From the NCBI GenBank assembly GCA_963846165.1, contig CAWJUU010000009.1, positions 372,001 through 436,000 of the forward strand: 64,000 bases of DNA, in the 5' to 3' direction. Source of the DNA: WHSW01 sp963846165 (GTDB lineage Bacteria > Actinomycetota > Thermoleophilia > Solirubrobacterales > 70-9). Below are positions 8,630 through 16,833 of this stretch, piece by piece. Position numbers and translations under genes: made by a program. Each line of letters opens with the position of its first letter. The stretch's first letter is position 1. The notes under the pieces are model-generated. The model did not search any database. It was not told the origin of the DNA and saw only the letters and a list, made by a program, of their open reading frames with translations.

Positions 8630-9076
8630 CTAGCCCCAGAGCCCGCTGGTCGGGCAGCCGTCCGTCCCATCGACGTCGCAGGCAAGCGTCGTGATGCCGG
8701 TGTCGGCGCGAGCGACCCGGAACAACTGCGTAGCCGCGGACTCCGACTCCACCTGGACCGTGTAGGTGTCGGCCGTCGCTGCGACCGGCAGGGTCAGACG
8801 CGCACCGACGTTGTTGAGCGTCGGCTCGATCGCCTGCAGACGGGCGACGGTCGCGTTCAAATAGGAGCCGTTGTTGTCCGTCGCATACGTCTCCATCGCG
8901 GTTTCGGCGGTTCGCACGGCCGCCTTCGCGTCCGCGTCACGCGCCTTGTCGCGCTGGTTGAAGAACGACGGAATTGCGATTGCGGCCAAAAGGCCGAGGA
9001 TCAGCATCACGACCAGGAGCTCGACGAGCGTGAAGCCCGACTCACTCTGGGCCCTGACGCGGAGCTTGTTGAGCAT
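8630..9076 (-). CDS. pilA: Major type IV prepilin PilA
   Basis: A 148-residue type IVa prepilin. The leader ends SESG, then FTLVELLVVMLILGLLAAIA with Glu at +5 and a classic hydrophobic helix, then PSFFNQRDKARDADAKAAVR. A C-terminal Cys pair (ACDVDGTDGCP) can form the usual D-loop disulfide. The start ATG at 9076 has a strong AGGAGG six bases upstream. The gene is alone between a riboswitch leader and its own terminator, so it is a separately controlled transcription unit at the head of the pilus locus. It is cleaved and methylated by PilD and polymerised by PilB/PilC. Confidence 0.95.
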   Translation of the reverse strand: MLNKLRVRAQSESGFTLVELLVVMLILGLLAAIAIPSFFNQRDKARDADAKAAVRTAETAMETYATDNNGSYLNATVARLQAIEPTLNNVGARLTLPVAATADTYTVQVESESAATQLFRVARADTGITTLACDVDGTDGCPTSGLWG

Positions 9077-9081
9077 TAGGA

Positions 9082-9141
9082 ACCTCCTAGGTACCCACTG
9101 TTGCTTGCGCCAGAGCCCCGTTGTTGTGCCAATCGGAGGTC
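9082..9141 (-). promoter_or_regulatory. pilA: Expression platform between riboswitch and pilA: SD and candidate anti-SD
   Basis: The pilA Shine-Dalgarno AGGAGGT lies at 9088-9082. GACCTCC at 9141-9135, just 3' of the aptamer, is complementary to it. The last bases of P1 (GGGGTC) can in turn pair with GACCTC. This gives two exclusive folds: P1 formed leaves the anti-SD free to mask the ribosome site, while P1 open sequesters the anti-SD. The direction, ligand-bound meaning off, is an inference from these pairings. Confidence 0.6.
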
Positions 9142-9147
9142 TGTTGA

Positions 9148-9235
9148 CCCCGGTGGTAACCCGGCTCGCTCCCTCTATTGGAGCCCCGTGGTTTTGCGCC
9201 TTCGCCTCACGACGAATTTGCCTTTATCACCGAGG
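9148..9235 (-). ncRNA. Cyclic di-GMP-I (GEMM-I) riboswitch aptamer upstream of pilA
   Basis: Minus-strand reading shows the whole GEMM-I architecture. P1 is an 8-bp helix between CCTCGGTG (9235-9228) and CACCGGGG (9155-9148). Next comes the conserved AAGGCAAA, then a 6-bp stem TTCGTC/GGCGAA closed by a GNRA tetraloop (GTGA), then GGCGCAAAACCACGGG, a GCTCC/GGAGC stem, and AGCCGGGTTAC. These match the tetraloop, receptor and G-binding segments of GEMM-I RNAs, many of which precede pilus or motility genes. c-di-GMP is the expected ligand. The cGAMP-selective GEMM-Ib variant cannot be excluded by eye. Confidence 0.9.
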
Positions 9236-9424
9236 CACTGGCCTTCTGGCCTCAGTATCGGTGCCATGCCGCGAGACCTTTAGGAGCGCATAGGGGGTAC
9301 AAACGTCCAATCGAGGGTCAGCCCCTATTCAGGCAGGACATTGCACCCCCGGAACGCTCGCTGACCGCATCCACCGTGCGTCTAGCTTCGAGCCTGGGCG
9401 TGAGCGGCGACTACGCTGCGTTTC

Positions 9425-9889
9425 GTGGCCGCCCGCCGCCTGATCATCGTCATGCTCACCCTGCTCGTGATCTCCAGCATCGCCGCCGCGCTGGTCCCGG
9501 TCGAGGAAGCCCAGCGCGACTCCGAGCGAAGCTCGACCACGACCTCGAAACGCCAGCAGGCCGACTCCGGCGAGCTGGTCAGCAAACAGATCAACGCCGG
9601 CGCGGCCAGGCCGCCGACGATCTCGGCCCATGTCGGCGACCAGCTCGTGCTCACGGTGACCTCGCGCAAGCCGGACCAGGCCGCGATCCCCGCGCTGGGA
9701 GAGCTCGCCGACGTCGGGCCCGACGCCGCGGCGCGCTTCGACCTTCTGCTCTCCGAGCCGGGCGGCTACGCGGTGCGCCTGGTCGATGCCGAGCGCACGG
9801 TCGGCCGGCTCGATGTCGAGCCACGTCGCGCCGAGACCAAGGCCAAGCAACGCAAGGGCTCCAAGACCTCCAAGGATTCGAATGCCTAG
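9425..9889 (+). CDS. Hypothetical membrane-anchored protein
   Basis: A 154-residue protein of unknown function. It has a basic N-terminus, one membrane segment at residues 5-25 (LIIVMLTLLVISSIAAALV), a polar linker, and a small beta-rich C-terminal domain (about 65-135, ISAHVGDQLVLTVTSRKPDQ and GGYAVRLVDAERTVGRLDV) that looks like a cupredoxin or Ig-type fold facing outward. The tail is Lys-rich. The start is GTG at 9425 with no clear ribosome site. It is divergent from pilA and converges with the metallo-hydrolase gene, overlapping its end by 4 bases. I do not recognise the family. Confidence 0.6.
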   Translation: MAARRLIIVMLTLLVISSIAAALVPVEEAQRDSERSSTTTSKRQQADSGELVSKQINAGAARPPTISAHVGDQLVLTVTSRKPDQAAIPALGELADVGPDAAARFDLLLSEPGGYAVRLVDAERTVGRLDVEPRRAETKAKQRKGSKTSKDSNA

Positions 9890-10659
9890 TCGGGATTGGT
9901 AGGCGACGAGAGCTCGAGCGACTCGCCGGGCTCGAGTACGGCCGGCTCGATCGCCGGGGCGAGCTCGGCGAGCTGTGCCGCGAAGCGGCGCGGCGGCGTA
10001 TGCAGGATCTCGTTCGCGCGCCGGCTGAGGCCGATCCGCAGGAGCGTGCCCCAATGGATCGGGATCGCAAAGCGAGGCCGCAGGATCGCCGCCGCCTCGG
10101 CCGCCTTGCGCGGGTCCAGATGTCCGCGCCCCACCTTCGGGCCCCAGCCGCCGACCGGCAGCAGGGCGGCGTCGATGCCGCCGGCGAGATCGGACATCTC
10201 GCCGAAGAGGTCGGTGTCGCCGGCGAAGTAGACGCGCCGTCCGGCGCGCAGGTCGAACCCCATCGCGTCAATCCCGCGGCCGACCGGATAGCGACGCCCG
10301 TCGTGAGTGGCGTGGGTTGCCGCCACCTCCACCCCAGCGATCTCGATCCGCTCGTCGCGCCCGAGCTCGAGCGCCTCGCGGAAGCCGCGCCGCCTGAGGA
10401 CCTTTGCGCCGCCCCTCGGGACGACGATCGGCACCCCGCCTCCGAGTCGCCGCAGTGAGGCGAAGTCGAGGTGGTCGTGGTGCAGATGCGAGATCAGCAC
10501 TGCGTCGATCTGCTCGCTGACCACGGGGTCGGGCTTGTCGGCGTGGCGGCGAATGTGCAGGAGCCGCGCTCCGAGCACGGGGTCGGTGAGCAGCCGCGCC
10601 CCGCCGAGCTCGATCAGCGCCGTCGCGTGGCCAACGTAGGTGATCCGGTCGACGGTCAT
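9886..10659 (-). CDS. MBL-fold metal-dependent hydrolase (UlaG/NAPE-PLD-like)
   Basis: A 257-residue metallo-beta-lactamase-fold hydrolase. The N-terminus RITYVGHATALIELGG and the metal motif HLHHDHLD are those of the UlaG/NAPE-PLD-like branch. Later ligands are visible in FAGDTDLF and in IPIHWGTL. The substrate cannot be read from sequence. Family members hydrolyse lactones or phosphodiesters. Its start overlaps the stop of the upstream flippase-like gene by 4 bases, so the two are co-translated. Confidence 0.85.
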   Translation of the reverse strand: MTVDRITYVGHATALIELGGARLLTDPVLGARLLHIRRHADKPDPVVSEQIDAVLISHLHHDHLDFASLRRLGGGVPIVVPRGGAKVLRRRGFREALELGRDERIEIAGVEVAATHATHDGRRYPVGRGIDAMGFDLRAGRRVYFAGDTDLFGEMSDLAGGIDAALLPVGGWGPKVGRGHLDPRKAAEAAAILRPRFAIPIHWGTLLRIGLSRRANEILHTPPRRFAAQLAELAPAIEPAVLEPGESLELSSPTNPD

Positions 10660-11780
10660 CCGGGCGCCGAGTCCGTGGCGCCGGCGTAGCGTCGCTTATG
10701 AAGCGCGAACCCGACCAGCCCGGCGGGGAGCTGGAGCCAGTAGGCGAACAGGCGGTAGGCGAGCGTCGCCAGCACGGCCTTGCCGGGGCCGACCCCGGCG
10801 AGGGCGAGGGTGGCGGTGAGCCCGGCCTCGACGAAGCCCAGGCCGCCGGGAGTGACCGGCACCTGGGCGAGGACCTGCGCGGTGCAGAAGGCGAGCAGCA
10901 CCAACGCCGGTCGCGGCGTCGCCCCGACCGCCGCCAGTGCGGCGAGCAGGGTCGCGTAGTCGAACGCCCAGCGACCGACGGTGGCCGCCAGCGCTTCCTT
11001 CCACTGTGGCCCCAGGGTGGTCAGCAGCTTGTCGCGCTCCCGGCGCAGTCGTTCGGGCAAGGTCCGTAGCGGAGTCGACCGGCGCCGAATCCGGTTGCGA
11101 ACCGACTGCACCCCGCGCCCGACGAGCTCCAGCGGTCGATCGAAGGCGAGCAGGGCAATCCCGGCGCCGAGCAGCAGCGCGAAGACCGCGACCCCGATCA
11201 GCGTCGCCTCGAGCAGGTCGCGGTTCACCGCGCCGCCGAAGAACGCGGGCAGCGCCAGCACCGGCAGCGCGAGCACGACCGCGAACGTGAGCAGGTTGAC
11301 CGCGGTGATCCCGGCGACCGTGCGTCCGCGCTCGAGCCCCGACTGGACCAGCATCTTGTACTGCAGGGCCGCTCCGACCGCACCGCCGGCGGGAGCGATC
11401 TTCCCGAGCGCGTTTCCGGCGAGCTGGGACTCGATCACGTCCGGCCAGCGCGCCCGGTGAAGGGCCATCCGCTGCACCGCCCAAAGGCACGCCAGCCCTC
11501 CCGCCTGGAGCACGAGCATCGCCGGGAACCAGAACCAGTCGATCCGCTCGAGATCTCGCCACGAGCCGAGCACGTCGAGCAGGCTCGGCGCGACGAGGTA
11601 GAGCGAGACGCCGGTGATCGCGAGCCAGACGATCGTCCGCCGCAGGCTCGGCGCGGTCGGCTCGGGCATCGCCTCGCCGCGCTCGAGCTCGCGCTCGACG
11701 TCCATGCGCTCCTCGATCTCGCGCTCGATCCGGTCGCCGAGCCTGCCACGATGTTCAGAGGCCTCCAAGGCGCCCAACAA
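10656..11780 (-). CDS. Lysylphosphatidylglycerol synthetase-like / UPF0104 membrane protein
   Basis: A membrane protein of about 374 residues with a charged N-terminus and seven or eight predicted helices. Features of the UPF0104 (YbhN/MprF flippase-domain) family are visible: GNALGKIAPAGGAVGAALQY in the first half and VPVTPGGLGFVEAGLTATLA near the end, where the PGGLG-E motif is diagnostic. The family moves lipids or polyprenyl-linked substrates across the membrane. The substrate here is unknown. A start further inside (MPEPTAPSLRRTIVW) is possible because the first 35 residues are highly charged. It overlaps the MBL gene downstream. Confidence 0.82.
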   Translation of the reverse strand: MLGALEASEHRGRLGDRIEREIEERMDVERELERGEAMPEPTAPSLRRTIVWLAITGVSLYLVAPSLLDVLGSWRDLERIDWFWFPAMLVLQAGGLACLWAVQRMALHRARWPDVIESQLAGNALGKIAPAGGAVGAALQYKMLVQSGLERGRTVAGITAVNLLTFAVVLALPVLALPAFFGGAVNRDLLEATLIGVAVFALLLGAGIALLAFDRPLELVGRGVQSVRNRIRRRSTPLRTLPERLRRERDKLLTTLGPQWKEALAATVGRWAFDYATLLAALAAVGATPRPALVLLAFCTAQVLAQVPVTPGGLGFVEAGLTATLALAGVGPGKAVLATLAYRLFAYWLQLPAGLVGFALHKRRYAGATDSAPG

Positions 11781-11819
11781 TAGGCCGCGCCCGCAATGGC
11801 ACGGCGGCGCGGGTCGTCG

Positions 11820-12092
11820 CTAGGTCGTCCGGGCCCGGCCGCTGCTCGCGTAGGCGCCGATGTCGACGACGAAGGCGAAGATGACGATGAACCATTCGAA
11901 GCCGGTCACGTCGTTGCGCCCGGAGACCCACATCACCGCGTAGGCGAGCGTCGTCCACGGCAGGATGAAGAAGCCGAGCAGCGGTACCCACCAGCTCTCG
12001 AACGCGTCCCCGAGCACGTCGCTGAACAGCCAGAGGGCAAACAGCGCCAGCCGCGGCGAGATCAGCGCGAGAAGCGCGGCGAAGCAGCCCAC
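11820..12092 (-). CDS. Small hypothetical membrane protein
   Basis: A 90-residue protein with three hydrophobic segments (LLALISPRLALFALWLFSD, WWVPLLGFFILPWTTLAYA and FEWFIVIFAFVVDIGAYA). The arrangement resembles short actinobacterial integral membrane proteins of unknown function. It lies 25 bp downstream of pilC on the same strand and may be co-transcribed with the motor genes, though no pilus role is known. I have no family name for it. Confidence 0.65.
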   Translation of the reverse strand: MGCFAALLALISPRLALFALWLFSDVLGDAFESWWVPLLGFFILPWTTLAYAVMWVSGRNDVTGFEWFIVIFAFVVDIGAYASSGRARTT

Positions 12093-12117
12093 GCGCGAAC
12101 CCTATCGAGAGCCCGCC

Positions 12118-13350
12118 CTAGCGGATGTTGTCGTAGAGGCTGAAGATCGGCAGGTACATCGAGATCACGATGAAGCCGACGATGCCGCCGACGAACATGA
12201 TCATCACCGGCTCGATCAGCGACGTCAGGGCTTTGACCTTGGCGTCGACCTCGGCGTCGTAGAAATCGGCGATCTTCTCGAGCATGGTCTCGAGCTGGCC
12301 GGAGTCCTCACCGACGGAGATCATGTGCGAGACCATCGCCGGGAAGACGGGGTGCTCGGCGAGCGGGCGCGAGATCGTGCCACCGCGCTTAACCGAGCTG
12401 TAGACGTCGTCCATCGCCTCCTTGATCACGGCGTTGCCGGCGGTGTCGCCGGAGATCTGGATCGCCTGCAGGATCGGGACGCCCGAGGACACGGTGCCCG
12501 AGAACGTCCGCGACCAGCGGGCCAGCGCGACCTTCTGCACGATGTCGCCGATGTGGCACGGGAAGCGGAGCTTGACCCGGTCCCACTGAAGCCGCCCGCG
12601 ATCGGTCTTCTTCCAGCGCAGGAAGAGATAGGTGGCGATCCCGATCGCCGGGAGCAGGATGAACCACTTGCCGGTGATGAAGTCCGAGACGCCGACCGTG
12701 ATCTGAGTCATGAACGGCAGGTTCGGATCCGACCCGCTCTCCTCCGCGATCTCCTCGAAGATGCCGACGAAGACCGGGACGATGAAGGCGACGACGACGA
12801 CCATGACCACGATCGCAAGGCCGAAGACGACCGCCGGGTACATGAGCGCGGACTTGACCTGACGGCGCAGCGCATCGAGCTTCTCGAGCTGAAACGCGAC
12901 CCGGTCGAGCGCCTCCTCGAGCCGGCCGGAGCCCTCGCCGGCGTAGACCATCGAGCGGTAGAGGGGGTCGAAGACACCGGGCTGGGACTCCATCGCGCTG
13001 GCGACCGAGCTCCCCGCCTCGACGTCCTGGCGAACGCTGACGATCGCGTTCTTGAGCATCTCGTCCTCGGTCTGCTCCTCGAGCGTGTAAAGCGACCGCA
13101 GCATCGGCATCCCCGAGGTGATCAGGGTCGCGAACTGGCGCGAGAAGACCGCGAGGTTGCGCAGGTTGACGCTCTTGAAGCGCTGGAAGACCGATTCGAG
13201 CTTCAGCGACTCGCGCTTCTCGGAGACGTCGAGGACGATCAGGCCGCGCTGGCGCAGCTGCTCGGTGACCTGGGCCTTAGACCCCGCCTCGAGCTCGCCT
13301 CGTGAGGGCACGCCGGCGAGGTCGACCGCACGGAAGTCGAAGGTGCCCAT
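12118..13350 (-). CDS. pilC: PilC, type IV pilus inner-membrane platform protein
   Basis: A 410-residue protein with two T2SSF domains. Each has cytoplasmic helices followed by membrane segments (about 175-200, 220-245 and 380-400). Family motifs include FSRQFATLITSGMPMLRSL, GSSVASAMESQPGVFDPLY in the first half, and SSGVPILQAIQISGDTAGN and VPDP-type repeats in the second. PilC connects the PilB/PilT ATPases to the growing pilus and to PilMNO. It begins 15 bp after pilT. Length and both domains are normal. Confidence 0.93.
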   Translation of the reverse strand: MGTFDFRAVDLAGVPSRGELEAGSKAQVTEQLRQRGLIVLDVSEKRESLKLESVFQRFKSVNLRNLAVFSRQFATLITSGMPMLRSLYTLEEQTEDEMLKNAIVSVRQDVEAGSSVASAMESQPGVFDPLYRSMVYAGEGSGRLEEALDRVAFQLEKLDALRRQVKSALMYPAVVFGLAIVVMVVVVAFIVPVFVGIFEEIAEESGSDPNLPFMTQITVGVSDFITGKWFILLPAIGIATYLFLRWKKTDRGRLQWDRVKLRFPCHIGDIVQKVALARWSRTFSGTVSSGVPILQAIQISGDTAGNAVIKEAMDDVYSSVKRGGTISRPLAEHPVFPAMVSHMISVGEDSGQLETMLEKIADFYDAEVDAKVKALTSLIEPVMIMFVGGIVGFIVISMYLPIFSLYDNIR

Positions 13351-13365
13351 CGGCGCGCGACCCCC

Positions 13366-14496
13366 TTACGCTCCGACCGCCACCGGCTGCTGCGAGGCAC
13401 TCATCGTCTGGGTCCCGCCGAGCAGGCGACCGAGCTCCTCGGGGATCGAGGCACGCTGTTCGGCCAGCTTGCGGGTGATCGTGCCGGTCCGCACCAGCTG
13501 TGCCAGGTGCCCGTCCATCGTCTGCATCCCGGTTGCCCCCGAGGTCTGAAGCGCGGAGTAGATCTGGTGGGTCTTGCCCTCGCGGATCAGGTTGCGGATC
13601 GCCGGGGTCGGCATCAGCACCTCGCAGGCGCAGACGCGCGCCGACCCGTCGGCGGTAGGCAGCAGCTGCTGGGTGACGATTCCCTGGAGCGCGATCGAGA
13701 GCTGCATCCGCACCTGGTGCTGCTGGTGCGGAGGGAAGACGTCGATGATCCGGTCGACCGTCTGCGCGGTCGACTGGGTGTGCAGGGTGGCGAAGACGAG
13801 GTGGCCGGTCTCGGCCGCGGTCAGCGCGGTCGAGATCGTCTCGAGGTCGCGCATCTCGCCAACCAGGATCACGTCGGGGTCCTCGCGCAGGGCCGACTTC
13901 AGCGCCCCCGCGAAGTTGATCGCGTCGGAGCCCACCTCGCGCTGGTTGACGATGCACTTCTTGTGCCGGTGCAGGAACTCGATCGGGTCCTCGATCGTGA
14001 GGATGTGCTCCTCGCGGTCCTCGTTGATCATGTCCACCATCGACGCCAGGGTCGTCGACTTGCCCGAGCCGGTGGGACCCGTGACGAGCACGAATCCGCG
14101 CGGCTTGCGGGTGAACTCGGCCATCACCGTCGGCAGCCCGAGCGTCTCGAGGCTCAGGATTTCGGTCGGGATGTGTCGGAAGGCGGCGCTGATCGAGCCG
14201 CGCTGGAAGAAGACGTTGACGCGGAAGCGGGCGACGCCGGGGATCGAGTAGGCGAAGTCGAGCTGGAGATCGTTCTCGAACCGCTTGCGCTGGGAGTCGT
14301 TGAGCAGCGAGTAGACGATCTCGCGCGTGTCCTGGGGCGTCAGCGCATTGTGGCCGTCGAGGGGCGCCACCCGGCCGCGGACGCGCACGGCGGGCGGGAA
14401 GCCCGGCGACAGGTGGACGTCCGAGGCCTTCTCCTCGACCATGCGGCTGAGGACCGATGCGAAATCGACGCTCACGCCTGATTCTTCGTCAGGCAC
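13366..14496 (-). CDS. pilT: PilT, pilus retraction ATPase
   Basis: A 376-residue secretion ATPase. The N-terminal PAS-like domain includes KASDVHLSPGFPPAVRVRGR. The Walker A motif is VTGPTGSGKSTTLASM, the Asp box is EEHILTIEDPIEF, the Walker B motif is PDVILVGEMRDLETI, the His box is GHLVFATLHTQS, and the AIRNLIREGK region holds the PilT-specific C-terminal motif. PilT depolymerises pili and so powers twitching. It is followed 15 bp later by pilC. It is separated from pilB by a gene on the opposite strand, so it has its own promoter in the divergent region 14,497-14,657. Confidence 0.94.
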   Translation of the reverse strand: MPDEESGVSVDFASVLSRMVEEKASDVHLSPGFPPAVRVRGRVAPLDGHNALTPQDTREIVYSLLNDSQRKRFENDLQLDFAYSIPGVARFRVNVFFQRGSISAAFRHIPTEILSLETLGLPTVMAEFTRKPRGFVLVTGPTGSGKSTTLASMVDMINEDREEHILTIEDPIEFLHRHKKCIVNQREVGSDAINFAGALKSALREDPDVILVGEMRDLETISTALTAAETGHLVFATLHTQSTAQTVDRIIDVFPPHQQHQVRMQLSIALQGIVTQQLLPTADGSARVCACEVLMPTPAIRNLIREGKTHQIYSALQTSGATGMQTMDGHLAQLVRTGTITRKLAEQRASIPEELGRLLGGTQTMSASQQPVAVGA

Positions 14497-14657
14497 GGCG
14501 CGAAGCTTGAGCGCCCGCAGCCGCAGGACGGTTCACCGCGCGGCGAAGCGGGCCGATAGAGGGACAACGAGCCTTCCTGCAAGCGGTGATTCGCAGGATT
14601 CTCGACAGGGCGCCCGAACGAGCTCCCGACGGCTCTGGCACGCGACCCCGCGACTTC

Positions 14658-15068
14658 ATGGACTCGAAAAGCTCCTTCCGGCTCAACCCACCCACGTCGA
14701 TCACGCAGCGCGAGCTGCTCGGGCTGATCCTCGGCTGCGCCGCGGCCGGCAGCGCCAGCTTCTCGCACGCCCTCTACGCGGCCCAAGCCGCAACCGGGGA
14801 GCCCGATGCTCGGGGAATCACCCGTGAGCTGCTCTCGGACCTCGCGATCCGCGACTGGATCCTGCTCGAGCGCGAGCTGCCCGGCGGCGGTGGGACACCG
14901 ATTCCCCGCCTGCGCTACGAGCTCGAGCTGGCCGACGACCGCAACTGGGACGAGCACTCGGGCGAGCTCAAGACCCGCTACGTGCTGACCGAGAAGGGGC
15001 GCTCGCACTGCGCCCCGATGCTTGCCGACCTCAGGACGCGACCCGGGCGACTTCTGCGATCGACGTAA
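14658..15068 (+). CDS. Hypothetical winged-helix-like protein between pilT and pilB
   Basis: A 136-residue protein from ATG 14658 (MDSKSSFRLNPPTSITQREL). A 24-residue upstream extension from 14586 looks non-coding. The C-terminal part ends in KTRYVLTEKGRSHCAPMLAD, the wing and final helix seen in PadR/HxlR-type winged-helix proteins, so a DNA-binding role is possible. It is divergent from pilT and converges with pilB, overlapping the pilB stop by 38 bases. Its place suggests, but does not prove, a role in controlling the pilus motor genes. A competing minus-strand frame (14472-15008) lacks any recognisable pattern. Confidence 0.5.
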   Translation: MDSKSSFRLNPPTSITQRELLGLILGCAAAGSASFSHALYAAQAATGEPDARGITRELLSDLAIRDWILLERELPGGGGTPIPRLRYELELADDRNWDEHSGELKTRYVLTEKGRSHCAPMLADLRTRPGRLLRST

Positions 15069-16824
15069 CCCCGGCGCGGACCTTGGCGATCCCGTCCTCG
15101 CGCAGGGTGATCATGCCGTCCTCGCGCGCCGCCGCCGTGATCTCGGCCTCGGAGACGTTGTCGACCGTGAGCTCCGTGAGTCGCTCGGTCATCTGCATCA
15201 CCGAGAAGAGTCCGATTCGGCCGCGGTAGCCGGTGCGGTTGCAGCGCCCGCAGCCGATCGGCTCGTAGGCCTCGAGGTCGGCTCCGACTCGGAAGCCCGC
15301 CTCCTTGAGCGCCGTCTTCGAGATCACCGCCCGCTGCTTGCAGTGGGTGCAGAGCTTGCGGGCCAGGCGCTGGGCGACGACGCAGTCGAGCGCCGAGGCG
15401 GTGAGGAAGCTCTCGATCCCCATCTTCGCCAGCCGGGTGATCGTGCCCGGCGCGTCGTTGGTGTGCAGGGTCGAGAGCACCATGTGCCCCGTGAGCGCGG
15501 ACTCGATCGCGATTCGCGCCGTCTCGGCGTCGCGGATCTCGCCCACCATGATGATGTCGGGGTCCGCACGCAGGATCGACCGCAACCCGGCGGCGAACGT
15601 GAGCCCGGCCTTGCGGTTGACGCCGATCTGGTTGATGCCCTCGATCCGGTACTCGACCGGGTCCTCGATCGTGATGATCTTGCGCTCGATCGCGTTCAGC
15701 TCGGCCAGCGCCGCGTAGAGTGTCGTCGACTTGCCCGAGCCGGTCGGCCCGGTGACCAGGACCGCGCCGTGGGCCTGGGTGATCGCGCCGCTGAAGCTCG
15801 TGCGCCCGTCGCCGTCCATGCCGAGCTCGTCGAGCGAGCGCAGCGCCTGCTCCTTGTCGAGGATGCGGATCGTCGCTCCCTCGCCGCGCTGGGTCGGCAG
15901 CGTGGTGATACGGAGATCGACCTTGCGATCCTCGACGTTGACGCTCACACGGCCGTCCTGCGGCACCCGCTTCTCGGCGATGTCGAGCTCGCTCATGATC
16001 TTGATTCGCGAGACGACGCCCGAGATCATTCGCTTCGGCACCCGCGCGGCCTCGTAGAGGACGCCGTCGACGCGGAAGCGGACCCGCATCTCGTCCTCTC
16101 CGGGCTCGAAGTGGATATCGGACGCGCCCTCGGTCGCGGCCTGGCCGAGGACTGAGTAGACGAGCTTGATCACCGGCGCGTCGTCGGCGGACTCGTGCAG
16201 CTCGGTGATCTCGCCGAGCTCGGCCTCCTCCTCCTCGTCGATCGCCTCGGTGACCGCGCTCTCGAGCGTGTTCAGGCGCCGGATCAGCGCCTCGACGTCG
16301 TCGGCGGCGGCGACCGCGACCCTGCAGTTGAGCCCGGTGATCATCTGGATGTCGTCGATCGCGAGCACATTCGCGGGGTCGACGATCGCGACCAGCACCG
16401 TGGCCGAGTCGACGTAGCCGACCGGGACCGCCTGGTAGCGGCGCGCGGCGCTGACCGAGAGCAGGTTCGCGGCGCCCATGTCGACGTGGTAGGCGTTCAG
16501 ATCGACGTGATCGAGCCCGTAGCGCTCGGCGATCGCGCGCGAGAGCTGGTCGGGGTCGATCAGCTTGTGGCCGACGAGCAGCTCGTCGGCCGACCGGCCG
16601 GCGACCCGGGCCTCCTGGATCACATCGTCGACGCGCTCGCGGGCCGCATAGCCGAGCTCGACGATGACGTCGGTCAGGAACATCGCCGAGTTGCCGCGGC
16701 CCAGCGGCGGGGTGAGGCCGGGGGTCCCGGGCTCTTGGGTGCCGTCCTCGAGCACGCGCGCGGTTACCTCGCTGGATCCGGCGGGAACCGGGCGGAGGTA
16801 TCCGGGGCGCTTGTCCGTTGCCAT
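15031..16824 (-). CDS. pilB: PilB, pilus extension ATPase with MshEN-type N-terminus
   Basis: A 597-residue GspE/PilB ATPase. The N-terminal about 190 residues form an MshEN-type domain (MFLTDVIVELGYAARERVDD). This domain class binds c-di-GMP in several PilB/MshE proteins, though the motif here is not a perfect match. The ATPase core has GPTGSGKSTTLYAAL (Walker A), IITIEDPVEYRI (Asp box), PDIIMVGEIRDAET (Walker B) and GHMVLSTLHTND (His box). A zinc site is formed by CTHCKQ and CGRCNR. PilB powers pilus extension through PilC. It starts 10 bp after the aroE stop. Confidence 0.94.
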   Translation of the reverse strand: MATDKRPGYLRPVPAGSSEVTARVLEDGTQEPGTPGLTPPLGRGNSAMFLTDVIVELGYAARERVDDVIQEARVAGRSADELLVGHKLIDPDQLSRAIAERYGLDHVDLNAYHVDMGAANLLSVSAARRYQAVPVGYVDSATVLVAIVDPANVLAIDDIQMITGLNCRVAVAAADDVEALIRRLNTLESAVTEAIDEEEEAELGEITELHESADDAPVIKLVYSVLGQAATEGASDIHFEPGEDEMRVRFRVDGVLYEAARVPKRMISGVVSRIKIMSELDIAEKRVPQDGRVSVNVEDRKVDLRITTLPTQRGEGATIRILDKEQALRSLDELGMDGDGRTSFSGAITQAHGAVLVTGPTGSGKSTTLYAALAELNAIERKIITIEDPVEYRIEGINQIGVNRKAGLTFAAGLRSILRADPDIIMVGEIRDAETARIAIESALTGHMVLSTLHTNDAPGTITRLAKMGIESFLTASALDCVVAQRLARKLCTHCKQRAVISKTALKEAGFRVGADLEAYEPIGCGRCNRTGYRGRIGLFSVMQMTERLTELTVDNVSEAEITAAAREDGMITLREDGIAKVRAGVTSIAEVARVAS

Positions 16825-16833
16825 CTGTTCTCT

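Noticed and set aside
9290..9330. Sigma-70 promoter upstream of the pilA riboswitch
   Set aside because: A TTGGAC on the minus strand has no -10 element at acceptable spacing, so no promoter was called.
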